64,000 nucleotides of DNA from Halocaridina rubra (GCA_037179515.1 JAXCGZ010009443.1:184501-248500), one strand, 5' to 3'. Counted from the stretch's first letter, positions 32,795 to 49,810 are shown. A program made the numbers and translations. The notes: a model not told the origin generated them from the letters alone.

Positions 32795-32912
32795 AAAACT
32801 GCCAACTACAAGGAAGGCATCCAACCTAAATTCCGTAGCTCCAACTTATCTGTGTCCACCCCTATTCAAGTAGAAATGAATATCGACATACTAAACGGCA
32901 TACTATACCAAC
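32795..32912 (+). mobile_element. SINE fragment
   Basis: GGAAGGCATCCAACC, CTGTGTCCACCCCTATTCAA and ATATCGACATACTAAACGG match the family's 3' half. Confidence 0.6.
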
Positions 32913-33034
32913 ATCAAAAAAATTAAAGAAAAAAGGGATGGACAAAGGATAGTAAACTTTAACTGCATGAAACAAGCCAACCATTTATCACAAAACTGCA
33001 ATCACCAAGATGGTACAGCTGTATTGAAGTAAAG

Positions 33035-33530
33035 GACAGGAATGAAGGATCAATCTATATTTGCCCCATATTTAATAGGTAGCAACATGCAAAATCCTTT
33101 TCATCAAGAGAAAATTAAATAATACTCTCACTACAATGCAAAAACTAAGCAAAATTTTCACTACAGTGCAAAGAGTAAAACGGATACTGCGAGTGAGGAG
33201 TCAATAGAATCAGTATTAGTGAGCTTGTATGTATCATGAAATTTGCATGTATCGTGATACATACATATTATGAAACAATACATATGTGTAATAAAACCTG
33301 TATGTTTTGTGAAATTTCATTTACCAAGAGGGAAAAGCTATAATAAAAGAAAGGATGTGATTGCGAGATAAACAAAAATTTGCCCCATTTTAACAGACAG
33401 CAACCTATAAAACTCCTGGTTTCATTGAGATTAATGTAAACAATACTATAATTCCCGCACACAGTAAAACGGGTAACTCCTGCTGAAGAGTCAATACACT
33501 CAGGATTTACGAGCTTGTACGAATTCACCT
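33035..33530. repeat. Diverged tandem duplication, about 300 bp offset
   Basis: Blocks TTTGCCCCATATTTAA, GTAAAACGG, GAGTCAATA and GAGCTTGTA in the first half recur in the same order at 33379-33520. Confidence 0.55.
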
Positions 33531-34124
33531 TTGGTAACACAGTACAGAAACATGAAGTAGGTTAAACCCAAAAGTTAACAAAATTTACATTAACAAATGT
33601 ATTTCAACAGAGCCTTTTATCCCCAACATTTCGTTATTGTTATTTAAGTTTCTCTGCACACTTTCTATTTTGCATATGTATATGAAGAAATCTATTATAA
33701 TACTCTTAAAGCATAACAAGTAAAAACATTCTTATGATAAAAACTGAAACACATAAGTCTTAACTTATTCTCCAGTTATATACTTAAGATTAATATTGGA
33801 TACGGCACCTAAAAAATAATTTTTATTTTTACTGGGAATGAATATTAACAATAACTTTTAAGTGAAAAATATGCCTCAAAGGGTACTGTAAATTTAATAT
33901 AGAAAATTTAAATCTCATTGAAATATCTCTTGGACACATTTACAAAATATGTAAAACAAACGAAGAGAAAATATATTAATATCTATCCATGAAAATATCT
34001 AAGGACAAAACAGGTATTGCCACATTACATATGGTAAATAGTTATCAAGCTGAACTAAAATATCAAATTATACATAATTCAACACAAGTACTTTAAGTGA
34101 ACCATATTTAATGTTACATAACTT

Positions 34125-34305
34125 GACATACCACTGCCTCATTTAGGGGCAAAGGAGTGCAGTGATAGACCACATGACTTGAGAAGTGATGAAATTATTT
34201 CTAACCACCATAGGGAAATAGGAGGGGTATCCAGCCTTATTTCTCAAATTCCAACCTGTCTGCATCCACCCCCATTTGCATGGGAATTAAAAAGACATAA
34301 AACGG
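34125..34305 (+). mobile_element. SINE copy
   Basis: AGGGGTATCCAGCCTTATTT, CCAACCTGTCTGCATCCACC and CCATTTGCATGGGAATTAAA match the family body; the head is degraded. Confidence 0.65.
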
Positions 34306-35070
34306 CAAACATGCATCAAATCAAATGTACTTGTACGTTAACAATTGTTCCTCGTTAAATGAATATGACACAATTAAAAACAATAATTTCATGTTTAATC
34401 AGCTAAAAGCTCTAGAAAGAAATAATTTTTTATGCTGTTTAATTCATGAATTTTTATGTCCGTTTCCTTCAAAAAAAATAAGGAAAAAAAAAAACCTTTT
34501 GAGCAATTAATTCAGAACTTGAGTACAAGTTCAACATTAAACTAATCTTCTGAGATACCAATTACTTGATATGATTTAGAAGGGCTGTGAGAGACCTTAC
34601 AGGTACTACTTGTGCATTATTGGAGGTCTGAGGAGTACGACTTCATAATTTTGAGTATTATAATTCAGATACTCTGTGTTAAGTATTTAGAATGAGTTGA
34701 AACCAAATGAAGATGATGTATATCAATAAAAATAATCTAAAAATTTTAAATCACCTACAAATAACAGATCTGCTGTTGATATAAATTTTTTTTAAAGTAT
34801 TCACACAAGCAGAGCATCAGTTATGTTAATTCCAAGGCATGTTAACAAAACTTAACTATTGACATTTTTTAGAAAGGACACAAAAATGTCTTCAGCTCAT
34901 TAGAAAGAAACATATAAGAGAGATGCAATACAGATTAGTGAGGTAGTTTAAGTTTTGCATAAGTCATATAAAATTTAATCAGAGTTGTGAAGAAAAAAAA
35001 TCAATTTAATTTCTAAAGGAAAATAATGACATTTCAACAAATTATTTTAGTAATGTGGCTGTCTACCAGG

Positions 35071-35071
35071 A

Positions 35072-35107
<36 letters not shown>

Positions 35108-35123
35108 TAATACAATAATAATT
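35071..35123. repeat. (AAT)n microsatellite
   Basis: A short trinucleotide run. Smaller AAT runs also occur at 31362-31378, 36418-36447 and 59378-59425. Confidence 0.9.
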
Positions 35124-35337
35124 ATTCAAACTAATCATTTCTATAACAGAATAATTACACAATATGATGGCCAATGAAGAAACAGTCAGTCATTAAGAGT
35201 TCTTAAGAGCGACTTTCTACGCTAAAAAGTTATTATGAATAAAAATTAAAAAAGCCTAGATCAATACCACCAGATGGCAATGTATTTATAAGCTGGGAAT
35301 TAATCAAGATTGTAGTGGCTTTTTTCTACGAGAAAGT

Positions 35338-35460
35338 ATTGGTAGTTCCTACTGGTCAGACCACTTGACTCAGGGATGAAAAGGGCATCCAACCGTAGTA
35401 CCAGAGCTCCTAACTGTATCCATCCCTACAATGGGGATTAATAGTGACATATAAAACATA
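35338..35460 (+). mobile_element. SINE copy
   Basis: CAGACCACTTGACTCAGGGA, AAGGGCATCCAACC and GGGGATTAATAGTGACATAT follow the family order. Confidence 0.7.
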
Positions 35461-35852
35461 GAAAAATAAATATCCAGTTCAAGTGCCAAACTCTCTAAGA
35501 AGAACTGAGTAACAACAAACAGAAAAACTTGAAAATTGGAGTTCTACCTACAATGCCAAAATTCTTTGAGCTGTTAAGGAGAAACCTGAGCTATATATGT
35601 CTTAAACATGAGTTAACTACAAAAATATGAAAGAATTTGTTAAAACTTTTCTGACAGTTGATACCTTAAGTTGTACCCAGTAGAAGCATGTGTTCTTAAT
35701 AGATTGGAATGGAAAACTTATATGATCTTTCACATAAAAAAAAAAATCATGAGAATGAAGCTTTGACTAAATGAAGAGAAAAAAATATCAGCCAATATCT
35801 TGTGTTCTGGTAAACAATTATGACTAAATAAAAGTATATCTATCCAATGTTA

Positions 35853-35912
35853 GCACTAACATACCTACGTCCACCCCTATTTGAGTGGGGACTAATAGTA
35901 ACACATAAAAGG
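35853..35912 (+). mobile_element. SINE 3' fragment
   Basis: ACGTCCACCCCTATTTGAGT followed by GGGGACTAATAGTAACACAT. Confidence 0.6.
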
Positions 35913-36413
35913 GTGAATTATGGTCAAATTAACAACAATTCTTGAATTTTCACTATTCATATAGTTTACTAATACATATTGCTAATGTTGTCCAAGAGAT
36001 TAAATATAAACTTTTTAGAAAAGAAAATGTTATAAAATATTTTCATAGATCTATTAAACAAAACAAAAATTTAGAGCTTTGCCTGCAAAGAAATCTATAA
36101 CTGAGGAAATTATAATTGATGAGTACTTCTAGTCTGAAATTTCTAGATTTCTAGAGCAATCTGCAAATATAAAATATCCTCTATGAAGTAACAATAAACA
36201 TAAATTTAAAGTTTTAATATACAAGATAAACACTATGTACAACGCGACCTGCAGGGCGGCACTGACACAAAAAACGAGACAGATCGAGAATATGCCGAGC
36301 TCGGACCTACGGTCTAAAAAACCCAACTGGAATGTCCTATTAAAGCAAAATGAGGTTAAAATATATACTATAGTCAATATAATATAGTATTAGTCGTGAG
36401 TAACATAACAATA

Positions 36414-36446
<33 letters not shown>

Positions 36447-37059
36447 TTCATTCATATAAAAGCTCTAAATGGAATGCAAAAAAACATGCATCACTTGGCT
36501 AATCTCGCTAACTATAAAATGTTAATTATATCATAGAAAATAATACTAAAATATTTGATCCTTATAACACATTTATCAAAATATCTGGCCAGAATTTCAG
36601 AGTCACCAACTGTCTTCTCGGAATACCACACCACAATAGTTTTTACCCTAAAAAATATCTTTACATGGCCATAAATTTGTACATCAATAAATATATTTTC
36701 AAAAGACTCGTAATGCTTCTCTTTTGATGGGCTCCCGTTTTTATGCCGCTGCGAGGAACGCTGAGTCGGACGACGTGTATTTTCATTCCTACGCAATGGA
36801 CGCAACGTGGCACTGCATTGTACAAGCAGAACGATTAAAAGAAAGGTTTTCTCATATATGGCACTAAAATCAACAGACAGGTCTCCTTTTGCATTATATA
36901 AAATGAATCGAGACCAGTCGTGTAAATAAATGGCAAGTTTATCACCGGGCAAAAATGAACACATTCTTAACGAGTCATGGCTATGGCAACCCTGACGACA
37001 CGCACTCGTCGCCACCGATCACAACTTTAAATATGGTAACTCTTTAAACGATTCGTTTG
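35913..37059. other. Less AT-rich patch, no recognised gene
   Basis: Two CpG-containing patches (36240-36320 and 36720-37120). A 167-codon minus frame at 36512-37015 starts MATSACRQGCHSHDSLRM but matches no family I know and has a very AT-rich second half. Confidence 0.4.
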
Positions 37060-37140
37060 TTAACCCTCAAAGACCGGGCAATCTACGGAAAACATCCTCC
37101 CTTGAAAACAAGATGACGTGATCCGCCCTTAAGGGGTTAA
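37060..37140. mobile_element. Possible 81-bp TTAA-flanked micro-element (piggyBac-like)
   Basis: Left end TTAACCCTCAAAGACCGGGC, right end (inverted) TTAACCCCTTAAGGGCGGAT. TTAA at both edges and partly matching inverted ends are the piggyBac pattern; the match is imperfect. Confidence 0.35.
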
Positions 37141-39072
37141 AATATACTGGAGTCCTACCGTAAATAACACATACAACTATAACTCTGTAGTGAATTAATA
37201 ACATTAAACAACTTTTAAAAGAATATGGTAACAAGTTTCAGTAGTAAATGACATACTACATAATCTATGAATGCCCTTGCAATATCTTGAACACAGCTGA
37301 GTTGCAACTGTGAATGGCCGACAAAGCTTGTAATATACACTTATTGGTTTGCATATAAAATAACAAAGCAAATCACCAAGCAACTGAAGTCATTCTGAAG
37401 AAAATTTCAGTATTCAGCGCAAGTTACTAAACAGAGAATAATTTCATTTTATAAGTAAGTTTTGAAGGTGCAATATGAGTTGACATGAATTAGGTATATC
37501 GACCTTTTGTAACACGTTACAGAAAATAATGGAAATAACTTTAAAATTCAGAGTAGAGGTATTACTCTCAACTACACTTGATGAAAACAACAAAAAAATA
37601 TGCTTGTTTTTAGCTACTAAGGGAAAAAACATATACAGTAAATCAAAAACTTAGCTGACTCCTTGTATATCCCTGACGAACACCTGGAAAATCTTCCAGT
37701 ATACAATGGATATAACATTGCATAATATGCCCTAGGAAAATAATCGTACGTGAATAACTTGCAATATAACTACCTAAGAAAATATTTATTTTTGTGGATA
37801 AATCTCAAGCAATATATCTACTACGTCAACCCTGCACAGATACTTCAGGGAAGTCTACTATATTCCAAAGTTAATTGCAATCGCTTCTCCGTCAATTCAT
37901 CTACTTTGGTTAACTCTCCTTGGCTTCATTTTCCTTTGATTTTCCTTTACTGTACCTTAATTACTTTCTGATTTTCCTTCATTTAAGTGTCTATTCCAAT
38001 TCCTTGGTAAGCGGATGAACAAGCCTGTGCAACGCTTTCCAATTGAGAGGTGCATAAAGAGGCCAACTGGAACACTGAACTGTGCTTCCATTATTTTAAT
38101 CAGACAGAGAGTGAAGAGTGGAAAAAGCAAAAGCACCAGGCAAAGACCCAGACAATAATTCATATGCAGAAAAAACACACAAAATTTTAAGACTATTATC
38201 TCAATAGCTCAAATACAGTTTTCTTTTTCTTTTTATTATACCTTACCAATACCAATACCAATAAACTCTTTAACAAACCTGGAAACCGGACAATCTCTGT
38301 AAAATTATAACCGAATTTACAAACCTAGTTAACAGTATAGCCCCATCTTAGAATTTCACATTAGAATAATCTTAAATTTACAAAGTATTGCACTAACAAA
38401 TTGTCTGGGTCAAAGCAGGTCACTGTGGGCACTGATATCATAGTATGCCTAGCATATTTATGACTGCTTACTGGCAACCCCATCCAGGCAACTCCAAGGA
38501 ACTTGCATATGGTATATAATTAAATGAGCATTAACCAGCACAACTAAACACAGAGGTCGAATGTGCAATGGCGCACGTTAAGATACGCCGAAGGCAAAGA
38601 CTTTCGATTCATTTTAGTATGTCCTAATATCACCAGGCCATGGAGTGGTTACCCTGCTATGTAGCACGTGTCTCTAGGCCAAAATGGCTTAACACTGCGG
38701 CACTGTGGCACCTGCACCATCGCATACTGGACATAATTGGAGATTAAATTCTACTGTAATCATATCGATACCAAAAAATTGTGGTATTCTCTTTAAATAA
38801 TCAAGTAAATTTATCACTTTCACATGTAAACTAAGGACACTCAATGACATCTGTAATTCTAAGGAATACCTTTCAAATAAAACCACAGATGCAATTCCTT
38901 GTCCAAGTGCTGCAAATGAGGCACTCGAGGACAATCCTCACAATAATGGTTACATACAAATCGCCAGTCATAATTCCTTTTGCAGTAATCTTATTCACCA
39001 AGGAAAAAAAAATCCCTATGTACTGCAACAAAGTGTAACACCTCACGCACTCTAAAACCCCCTTTTTACTAA
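37141..39072. other. Probable 3' UTR and flank of exon A plus intron
   Basis: Candidate minus-strand AATAAA near 38232-38237; no other coding sequence recognised. Confidence 0.45.
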
Positions 39073-39287
39073 CTACATCTCCTTCCGGCCACGTATGTGA
39101 TGAGCACGATGAAGGTGCTTGTGCAGGTACCACTTGCTCTTGAATTTATTGCCACATATTCGGCATTCAAAGTTGAGCTCATTGCTGGACATATGTATGT
39201 TCTCCAGGTGCTGCTTGAGGTTGCCCGGGGAGCTATAGAGACGCTGGCAGATGGGGCACGGCAGGGGCTCAAAGCTGCGCATGATCC
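39073..39287 (-). CDS. Alternative terminal exon A: C2H2 zinc-finger pair and stop
   Basis: The acceptor is CTTCACCCCCAG followed by GG|ATC|ATG, so the exon supplies two bases of a Gly codon and then 70 codons ending in TAG. Finger 1 (39193-39258) and finger 2 (39100-39165) both fit C-x2-C-x12-H-x4-H exactly, separated by nine residues; the protein ends HIRGRKEM. Such finger pairs bind specific DNA sequences in the nucleus, and in tramtrack/Broad/lola-type genes each alternative 3' exon gives a different specificity. The hydrophobic extension upstream of 39287 (a CTG-rich stretch) belongs to the intron. A minus-strand AATAAA is found about 840 nt past the stop (near 38232-38237), so the 3' UTR may reach there. 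Assignment as a C2H2 pair is firm; joining to exon 60964-61228 rests on phase and splice sites. Confidence 0.85.
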
Positions 39288-40912
39288 CTGGGGGTGAAGA
39301 GAGAGAAGAGCCGTCAGCCCTGGTGAGCCAGGCAGCAGCAATAGCAGCAGCACAGCAGCACAGCACCAGCAAGAGGGCAATAGCCACACCTCTTTACACC
39401 ACAAACCAACAGCTTGCATGAATAACCCTACCCATCAATACATGGGATGATCTAACCAATTCCAATAATAATCAAACCTTCAGCAAGGCCTGCACAAATA
39501 CCCTCAGCCTCATAAATATAGCATGAACCAATACAGTGATATAATTATACTTTTAATATTAAAAAAAAAGTTAAGAAACTTTAAAACAGTTAAACTTGGT
39601 TCATAAACTTGAGAAAGGGAGAAATATTGAGACTGACGCTCATTGGAATAATAAAGAAATAGGAATGGAACATCACTGTATTAATGGACACCTTTTAAGC
39701 CTTACCCGAATGACATAAAAATGCAACTGCGATTATTATCAACTTTCACCACTGAGAAAATCATGATTGTGTGAGACATCACCCACTGCACTAAAAGAGA
39801 ACCCCTTTTGCTGTTGGTTTATGTTGTTTGGTAATGTGGTATATAAGAGACTCATGCTGTGCAAACAAAAGGATATTTTAAAAGCAGTGAGGTCAAAATC
39901 TTACTGATCAATAGATAACCAAATTTTTATAATACTGTAATATGTAGCACAACTTCTCAAAACAGTTCTTGCGTAAGGAACATCAAACATGATTAGAGCA
40001 GATTATATTAAAATATTTGCACAACATGGTCTCTGAAATGAGAGGACTAAGCTTAATCTAATCTATGATAATTGAATAAAAGCACTGTTATGACTATATG
40101 GCATAGAATATAGTGTTATAGCAATTACTTTTTAAATTTCTTTTTCTTATTTCCAAATAGTGAAATGATAATTATATAAGTTTACTTTAATAAAACAGGC
40201 TTAGTATAGTAAGCAAATCAAATAAGAGTAAAATTTAGAATAATTATATAAATAAATAAAAATCACAATTTAAGCCAATAAAAAGTATATTAAAGAACAC
40301 TGCTAAAGACCACAAACAACGCGGCCTGGCAGAACCACGCTACTATACTGTGTTGGAACTAAGAAGCGCACCACACGGCAGGCAGTAGCAACCTAGCAAA
40401 ACAGCCCCATTTTGCAAGTTTTCTACTGCTCAGCCCCTGTTTACCAGGAACTGAAGATCACCAGTACCATGCTGAGTCACAGCATCGCCTGTGTAATGAA
40501 AAAATCTAAAATCCAACCAACAGAGCTGAGCCAGTTCTTTACAGAAACATGATAACAAAATGTTTTTAGTTTTAAATAAGGAAACACATTATCAATACTT
40601 AAAGTTACTGATTAAAATTTTTAATATACTTCAATCAAAATTCAAGAGTGATTTTGAATAAGGAAACTTATAAGAATTAAAAAAAAAAATTATATTACTG
40701 GATATGGTGTATAAAGACAGTTATTTGTATCATGTTACATACGAAAATCTGGCCCATAAGCAGGAAAAAAAGCTTAATAAATAACAAAAATAATAATTAC
40801 ATTAATTAACATAAAAAAAAAATCATGCAATTTTTGACCATCACCATCAATTACCACACCCACCAATCAAAACAAGGCACATGCACTATGCAATAAAAAA
40901 AAAAAAGAAATC
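39288..40912. other. Intron upstream of exon A
   Basis: Starts (on the minus strand) with a CTG-rich stretch at 39328-39372. A slightly GC-rich patch at 40320-40480 has no clear frame. Confidence 0.6.
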
Positions 40913-41010
40913 ATGCAGCGCAGGCCGAGGGGTTATTCCACAACACCGGCTCAATGTGCTGACATATAAGCAAGCCTTGCCACATAAGTGGCTGGTGTCA
41001 AATCCCGGTC
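40913..41010 (+). other. tRNA-Leu/Ser-like sequence (pseudo-tRNA or SINE head)
   Basis: GCAGGCCGAGGGGTTATTCC resembles the class II tRNA D-arm (GGCCGAGTGGTTA, A box). GGTGTCAAATCCCGG resembles the B box (GGTTCGAATCC). The spacing is long and the acceptor and anticodon stems are not convincing. Confidence 0.4.
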
Positions 41011-41387
41011 AAATAAAATCGGCTATAACCTAAACAAAAATAAACAAGGAGTCTACACAAAAATTAAAAGAAAAAAAAAACACTTTGGTTGGTATACTAG
41101 CTATAGAGACAATGTATCAGAGATTGGAACAGCTAAAATAATAAAGACAATTATTCCTACATACGCTATCTACAGAAAAAAAAAAATTATATAAAACGAA
41201 CCATGCTTCTCTTACAAAGCAGTAAACCAAAAACACATTGAACTAAAAAACAGCTAGAGACTAGCGGCATCATCAAAAGACATCAAATGATAATAATGAA
41301 ACTGTGTACTATAAGTAAATTAGCTAATGCAGAGCACGAAACATGAGCATGGAGTAATATGCCTAGACTATGGAGTGAGGCATATAT

Positions 41388-41723
41388 TGTGACAGCTGGT
41401 GTTGCCTACATACCTACACAACAGACTAGGGGTGAGGGGGCGTGACCTTGCGAGACCTCGCGTGGCTGGAACCACAATCAGCTATGCCAGACGGGAGAGT
41501 GAGTGGCATTTTGGATAACGCAGAGGGAAGGGGGATGAGACGGGGTGTTCCCATCAGCCAACGACAGTCCAGCCACAGAGGACCATCACAGAGGGGGTGA
41601 GTCTACGGGGTGTTGACCTAGGCAGGGTCTCATGTTATTTAAGACATATGGGTGGCCTAAGCTGTGCAACACACCTGGTATCTACCTTCGGATTTCTGCT
41701 GTGAGAGATAACATTGCTACACA
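41388..41723 (+). mobile_element. Candidate solo LTR, about 336 bp
   Basis: Begins TGTGACAG and ends GCTACACA (TGTG...CACA). It is GC-richer than its flanks, with a TATTTAAG promoter-like site at about 41636. No clear target-site duplication was found and no internal retrovirus-like genes are present. Confidence 0.3.
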
Positions 41724-41982
41724 CCACCCAAATTATTATTTATTCTTTACATTATGATAAAACTCCTTTTCTATCCAGTCATTTATACTACTGGCACAGG
41801 TAATATTCACGCTTATATTATCGAACAATTAGAAGTAATGAGAACTTTCATTTTCCTAAGCAATATACTGTATATAATTAAAAGCTCTTGTTTTGAATTA
41901 TACATTCACTTTTCCAGTATTTTTTTGTTTCACCTTTAAATATATACACTACTCTTGCCAAAAATTTCAATGTTACAATGTG

Positions 41983-45933
<3,951 letters not shown>

Positions 45934-46082
45934 ATTTTTTTTTTTTTATGATTACGACACCAGGAGAAGCCAAAAAAAATGGTAAAATAAAACAGCCCTC
46001 ATCGGGCCTGGGCACATAGAAGACAAAAAGTAAAGAGAAACAGAGATGGAGAGTGCAATGACTTGTCAGATGGTTGTAAACA
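45934..46082 (-). mobile_element. 3' end of a retroelement sharing sequence with the foldback element and LINE 3' UTRs
   Basis: The plus strand carries a T run at 45937-45949 (poly-A on the minus strand), then GACACCAGGAGAAGCC, GCCCTCATCGGGCCTGGGCAC and AGAGAAACAGAGATGGAGAG. These blocks occur also at 11210-11290 and 11530-11580. Confidence 0.55.
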
Positions 46083-47589
46083 GCCATGCTATATCTCTAT
46101 TTCTTGTTGCCTTTGAGTTAATTTATGAAAATACATAGTAACAAATGTCCATGTGATGGTAAGTAGGGGCATGGGTGCTAATAACTGCATTAGTTATAAA
46201 CGACAGTGCAACAATGCAAAAATACAGCATGGACTAATGTGAGGGGGGTTATGAAAATAAGTTTATTTACATTGTTTTTTTAATATCATAAAAGCAAAAG
46301 GTAACATCAATTGATAGTACGAGAGAGCCAGGCTAATTTGAACCTTTACTAAAAACAAATGAAAATAGTAGATAACATATATTCAACAGATGGCAAGAGA
46401 GAGCTTGGCAGCCAATATGTGATAAATCTCGACAAACTATTAGAAACTAGCCCTAACATGAACGCAGCAAGGTGTACCTCTTGGCAGGTGTATTTAGTAA
46501 TTAATTCTTAAAGTCTTGATTTACATTCTTCATTTTGTAAAGATAGTAGGCAACAACCATATATGAAGAAACCCAAGATACAATGGGGTCCAATATCCGT
46601 GAAATGCTACAATGTCAGAGACACCATCAATGAGTTTGGAACATTTTGGCAGTCGTTTTGGCAATAAACCTATTTTGGCAACAACCTATTTGGCAACAAA
46701 CATTCCGGAGATAAGACAATTATTAAGTTTCGAAAACGTAACTTAACCAGCTTTACAAAATGAATGGAACCAAAACAGTTGTGCCAAAATATCAGAACCC
46801 AAACTGCATTGCCCAATCATCCACTCTGATCGTCAATACAGTCTATAAGGAGGGTCAAGTATTTCCTTAATGCTTGATTTACTGCTAATTTTATGAAAAT
46901 GGTGCTTAACAAAGTTCTAAATGATGGCAGGAAAGAGCCTAAAACAGGTATCAATAAAAAACTCTTAAAATTATGAAATCAAAAATTTAGGGCAAGCCAC
47001 CGTTGCCACTGACATCGAGCATGTAATTTCTTATGAAACATATGCATTATCTTTGAAAATAGCTTGTAAAATTCATACTTAAGATATATTTCGACAGCAA
47101 AAATGTTTTAAGTACCGAGTACATGTGTATAATGAAAGCAAAAGGTATATTAACTATAGCCGGTAAGGCTAATTATGTCTCAAATTTTACAATTCAGTAT
47201 TGTTAATCTGATGAAAATTACAGGTATCACGCAGCTATTTATGGTAAGTGGAGCTGACTGCAAATACTGTATCTGAGATAGGCATCGATAGGAAGGTCAA
47301 ATATACCAAGTGAGGTGGGTTAAGTAATTATCATTTTAAATATATAAAAATAATTACATAAACTGCAATGTACCTATTGACCTGACAGAGAAGTCACATC
47401 AAAAATTTTAGCACCCACTATGAATTAAAGCTATTCCTACGCTATAGGACAAACCCCAACATAGGATACCAAAGGGCCAAATTTTAGTCCGGAATGAGGA
47501 TTGGCTACAGTAATTTGTGGCAAAAGGTCAAGCCACTGACATTAGAACATTAACTGCAATACCAATCCATGTGAATTGTTACACAATCA
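46083..47589. other. Intronic sequence with one short tandem repeat
   Basis: Apart from the repeat at 46630-46702, nothing recognised. Confidence 0.55.
46630..46702. repeat. Short tandem repeat of TTTTGGCAA-type units
   Basis: Four TTTGGCA(A) cores spaced about 17-20 bp (near 46643, 46657, 46673, 46688), with intervening AAACCTAT. Confidence 0.6.
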
Positions 47590-48529
47590 TTCCTCTCATT
47601 TTCATGCCTTTGCTGATGATTCCACTCTTCACTTTTCCTCTGCCTTTTCTTCACAACCTTCATCTGCTACTCGTAATCAGTCTCGTATCACTTTCTTCTA
47701 CTCTCAACTCTGATTTGCAGAGGGTGTCTGATTGGGGCACTCAAAATTTAGTTAAATTTAATGCCTCCAAGACACAGATTCTGGCTATCTCTTTATCTTG
47801 TCCTCCTGATAATCCTATTGTCTTCGAAACTAACGAAATTTACCCTCTTTTTTTTTTTTTCTATCATTTAGAAATATTAGGAATCCATACAGCCTCTAAC
47901 TTGTCTTGGAGGAATCACATAATTCAAATTTCTAAAGCTTCATCCAAAAAATTGGGGATTCTGTTTCGTTTAGTCATTACTTTTCCTTTTTACAGTTACT
48001 TAAAATATATAAAGGTCTTAGAATACTGCTCACACATCTGGGGTGCTTCTTCTTAAACTTATCTCCTTGATAGGGTTGAATCTAAGGCAGTCAGACTCAT
48101 TAATGATCCTTCTCTTACTTCTAATCTGCATTCTCTCTCTCTTCACCGTAAGTTATCTTCCCTTTCTCTTTTATTTCGCTACTACTTCCATCGCTGCTCT
48201 GATGAGTTGGCGAGCTGCATTCCTCTCCCACTGCATAGACCGCGTAACACTCGCCAAGCAGCCTCATCTCACAGGTAGTGTGTGGAGATTTGTAGCTCAC
48301 AGACTGGTCGGTGCAGAGACTGCTTCTTACCATCTACCTCCAGACTTTTGAACTCTTTTCTGCCGTCTCTCCTAATTCTTACGACCTATCATCCTTCAAA
48401 AAGCAGATCTATCGTCATCTCAGGGCCTAATCCTCCATATCTCTAGGTCCTCTGTACTTTGACTTTTTTCTGTCTGTCGTTTTCCTTTGTGTAACATTGC
48501 CTCATCTCTGCCTTGTCCTTAACCTTTTT

Positions 48530-48532
<3 letters not shown>
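47590..48532 (+). mobile_element. LINE fragment of the same family as 11525-12520, with RT catalytic box
   Basis: Starts slightly further 5' than the 11.5-kb copy and keeps FADDS (at about 47607), the RT catalytic motif. Then LQRVSDWGTQNLVKFNASKT, ASSKKLGILFRL and EYCSHIWGASS follow, then the C-terminal part in shifted frames and the 3' UTR. Frameshifts, a T-run insertion near 47850 and stops make it inactive. It ends at the (TA)n tract at 48533. Confidence 0.85.

Positions 48533-48619
<87 letters not shown>
48533..48619. repeat. (TA)n tract at the 3' end of a LINE copy
   Basis: Starts directly where the LINE 3' UTR at 47590-48532 ends. Confidence 0.97.
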
Positions 48620-48622
<3 letters not shown>

Positions 48623-49159
48623 ACACACAGCAGCAGATAAACTGTACCAATACAGTATAGGAAACAACATTCACCAATTCTACTGATAAACCATATTCGA
48701 CACCTTTATCAAAATAACAAGATTGTACATCATAGTCCCTTGACAATGCCTGTACATACTGTATTTTACAGTAAAGCTTAATAGTTTGCATCATCTGTGA
48801 GCAAAGAGCAAGTGCCGCAACCTCACATGGCCAACTGTGCAACTGGGTATACATTTTTCTCCACAATGCAACACCTAATTTTTAATCTCTCCAGAAAACT
48901 CTTCATGCATTTTTAACCAACCTCCAACCCAACAACATCCCCAAGGCCATTTCACCATAAAAAAAAGATGATAGTTGTTAAGTTTGCACTCTTCAAATAC
49001 TGCATAGCAGCAAGAATTTAAGGAATATTAGTGTGTGTTTGGAAGAAACACACACAGAATTGGATAATTACTTATAAGCCTAGATTACTGCCAACTGTCA
49101 AAATGGCAATGTAATTTTCTGCATCACGAGGGAGCTAGCGACCGTTCAGATGGAACTGC

Positions 49160-49810
49160 TGGAGTGCCACAACCCATCCTCCCGGTTCTTCCACAACCTG
49201 TGTCGCTTCAAAACTACCAACTCCCCTACTGCCCCTACCACATGGCTACCTCTGTAAGATGCAGCCCCGTGGTAACAGCAGATGCCCATCAGAGCTGCAT
49301 CACAATCGCTCGCCACTCATTCCTATTCCTAGCACGCTCACTTGCTTCCCTCACATCCATCCTCCTATCATTCAGGGCTCTCCTTACTCCATCCATCCAC
49401 CCAAACTTAGGCCTCCCTCTAGCATTTCTCCCATCAACTAATCACCTCTTTCAGCAGTCTTTCATCATCCTCCTTTCCACATGGCCAAACCATCTCAAAA
49501 CATTCATATCTACTCTGGCTGCAAATTCTCTCCTCACACCCGTTCTTGCTCTCACCACTTCATTCCTAACCCTATCCAACCAAGATACACCAATTATACT
49601 CCTCAGGCATTTCATCTCAAACACATTTAGTTTCCGTCTCTCACTTACTTTCATACCCCATAACTCTGATCCATACATCACAGTAGGCACAACCACTTTC
49701 TCACACAAAACTTTCTTACATTCATTTCCAACCCTCTATTCATCATTACTCCTTTCAACGCACCCAACATTTTACATCCTTCATTCACTCTGTGACACAC
49801 AGGCCTCTTA
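49160..49810 (-). mobile_element. LINE fragment, second family: RT C-terminal region
   Basis: Minus strand: VNEGCKMLGALKGVMMNRGL in one frame, then KVVVPTVMYGSELWGMKVSE, KLNVFEMKCLRSIIGVS, RVDMNVLRWFGHVERRM (49451-49708), a stop, then ARGRPKFGWMDGVRRALNDR and ERARNRNEWRAIV. The RWFGHVER and MYGSELW motifs are characteristic of the RT C-terminal part of non-LTR elements. Stops and one frameshift show decay. Confidence 0.85.

Noticed and set aside
36512..37015. A 167-codon minus-strand frame
   Set aside because: No recognisable domain, a very AT-rich second half and no paired splice signals seen; listed only as a region note.
39073..39419. Hydrophobic N-terminal extension upstream of exon A that looks like a signal peptide or membrane segment
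   Set aside because: It is a CTG/CAG-rich intronic stretch before a clear CACCCCCAG acceptor; the phase match puts the exon start at 39287.
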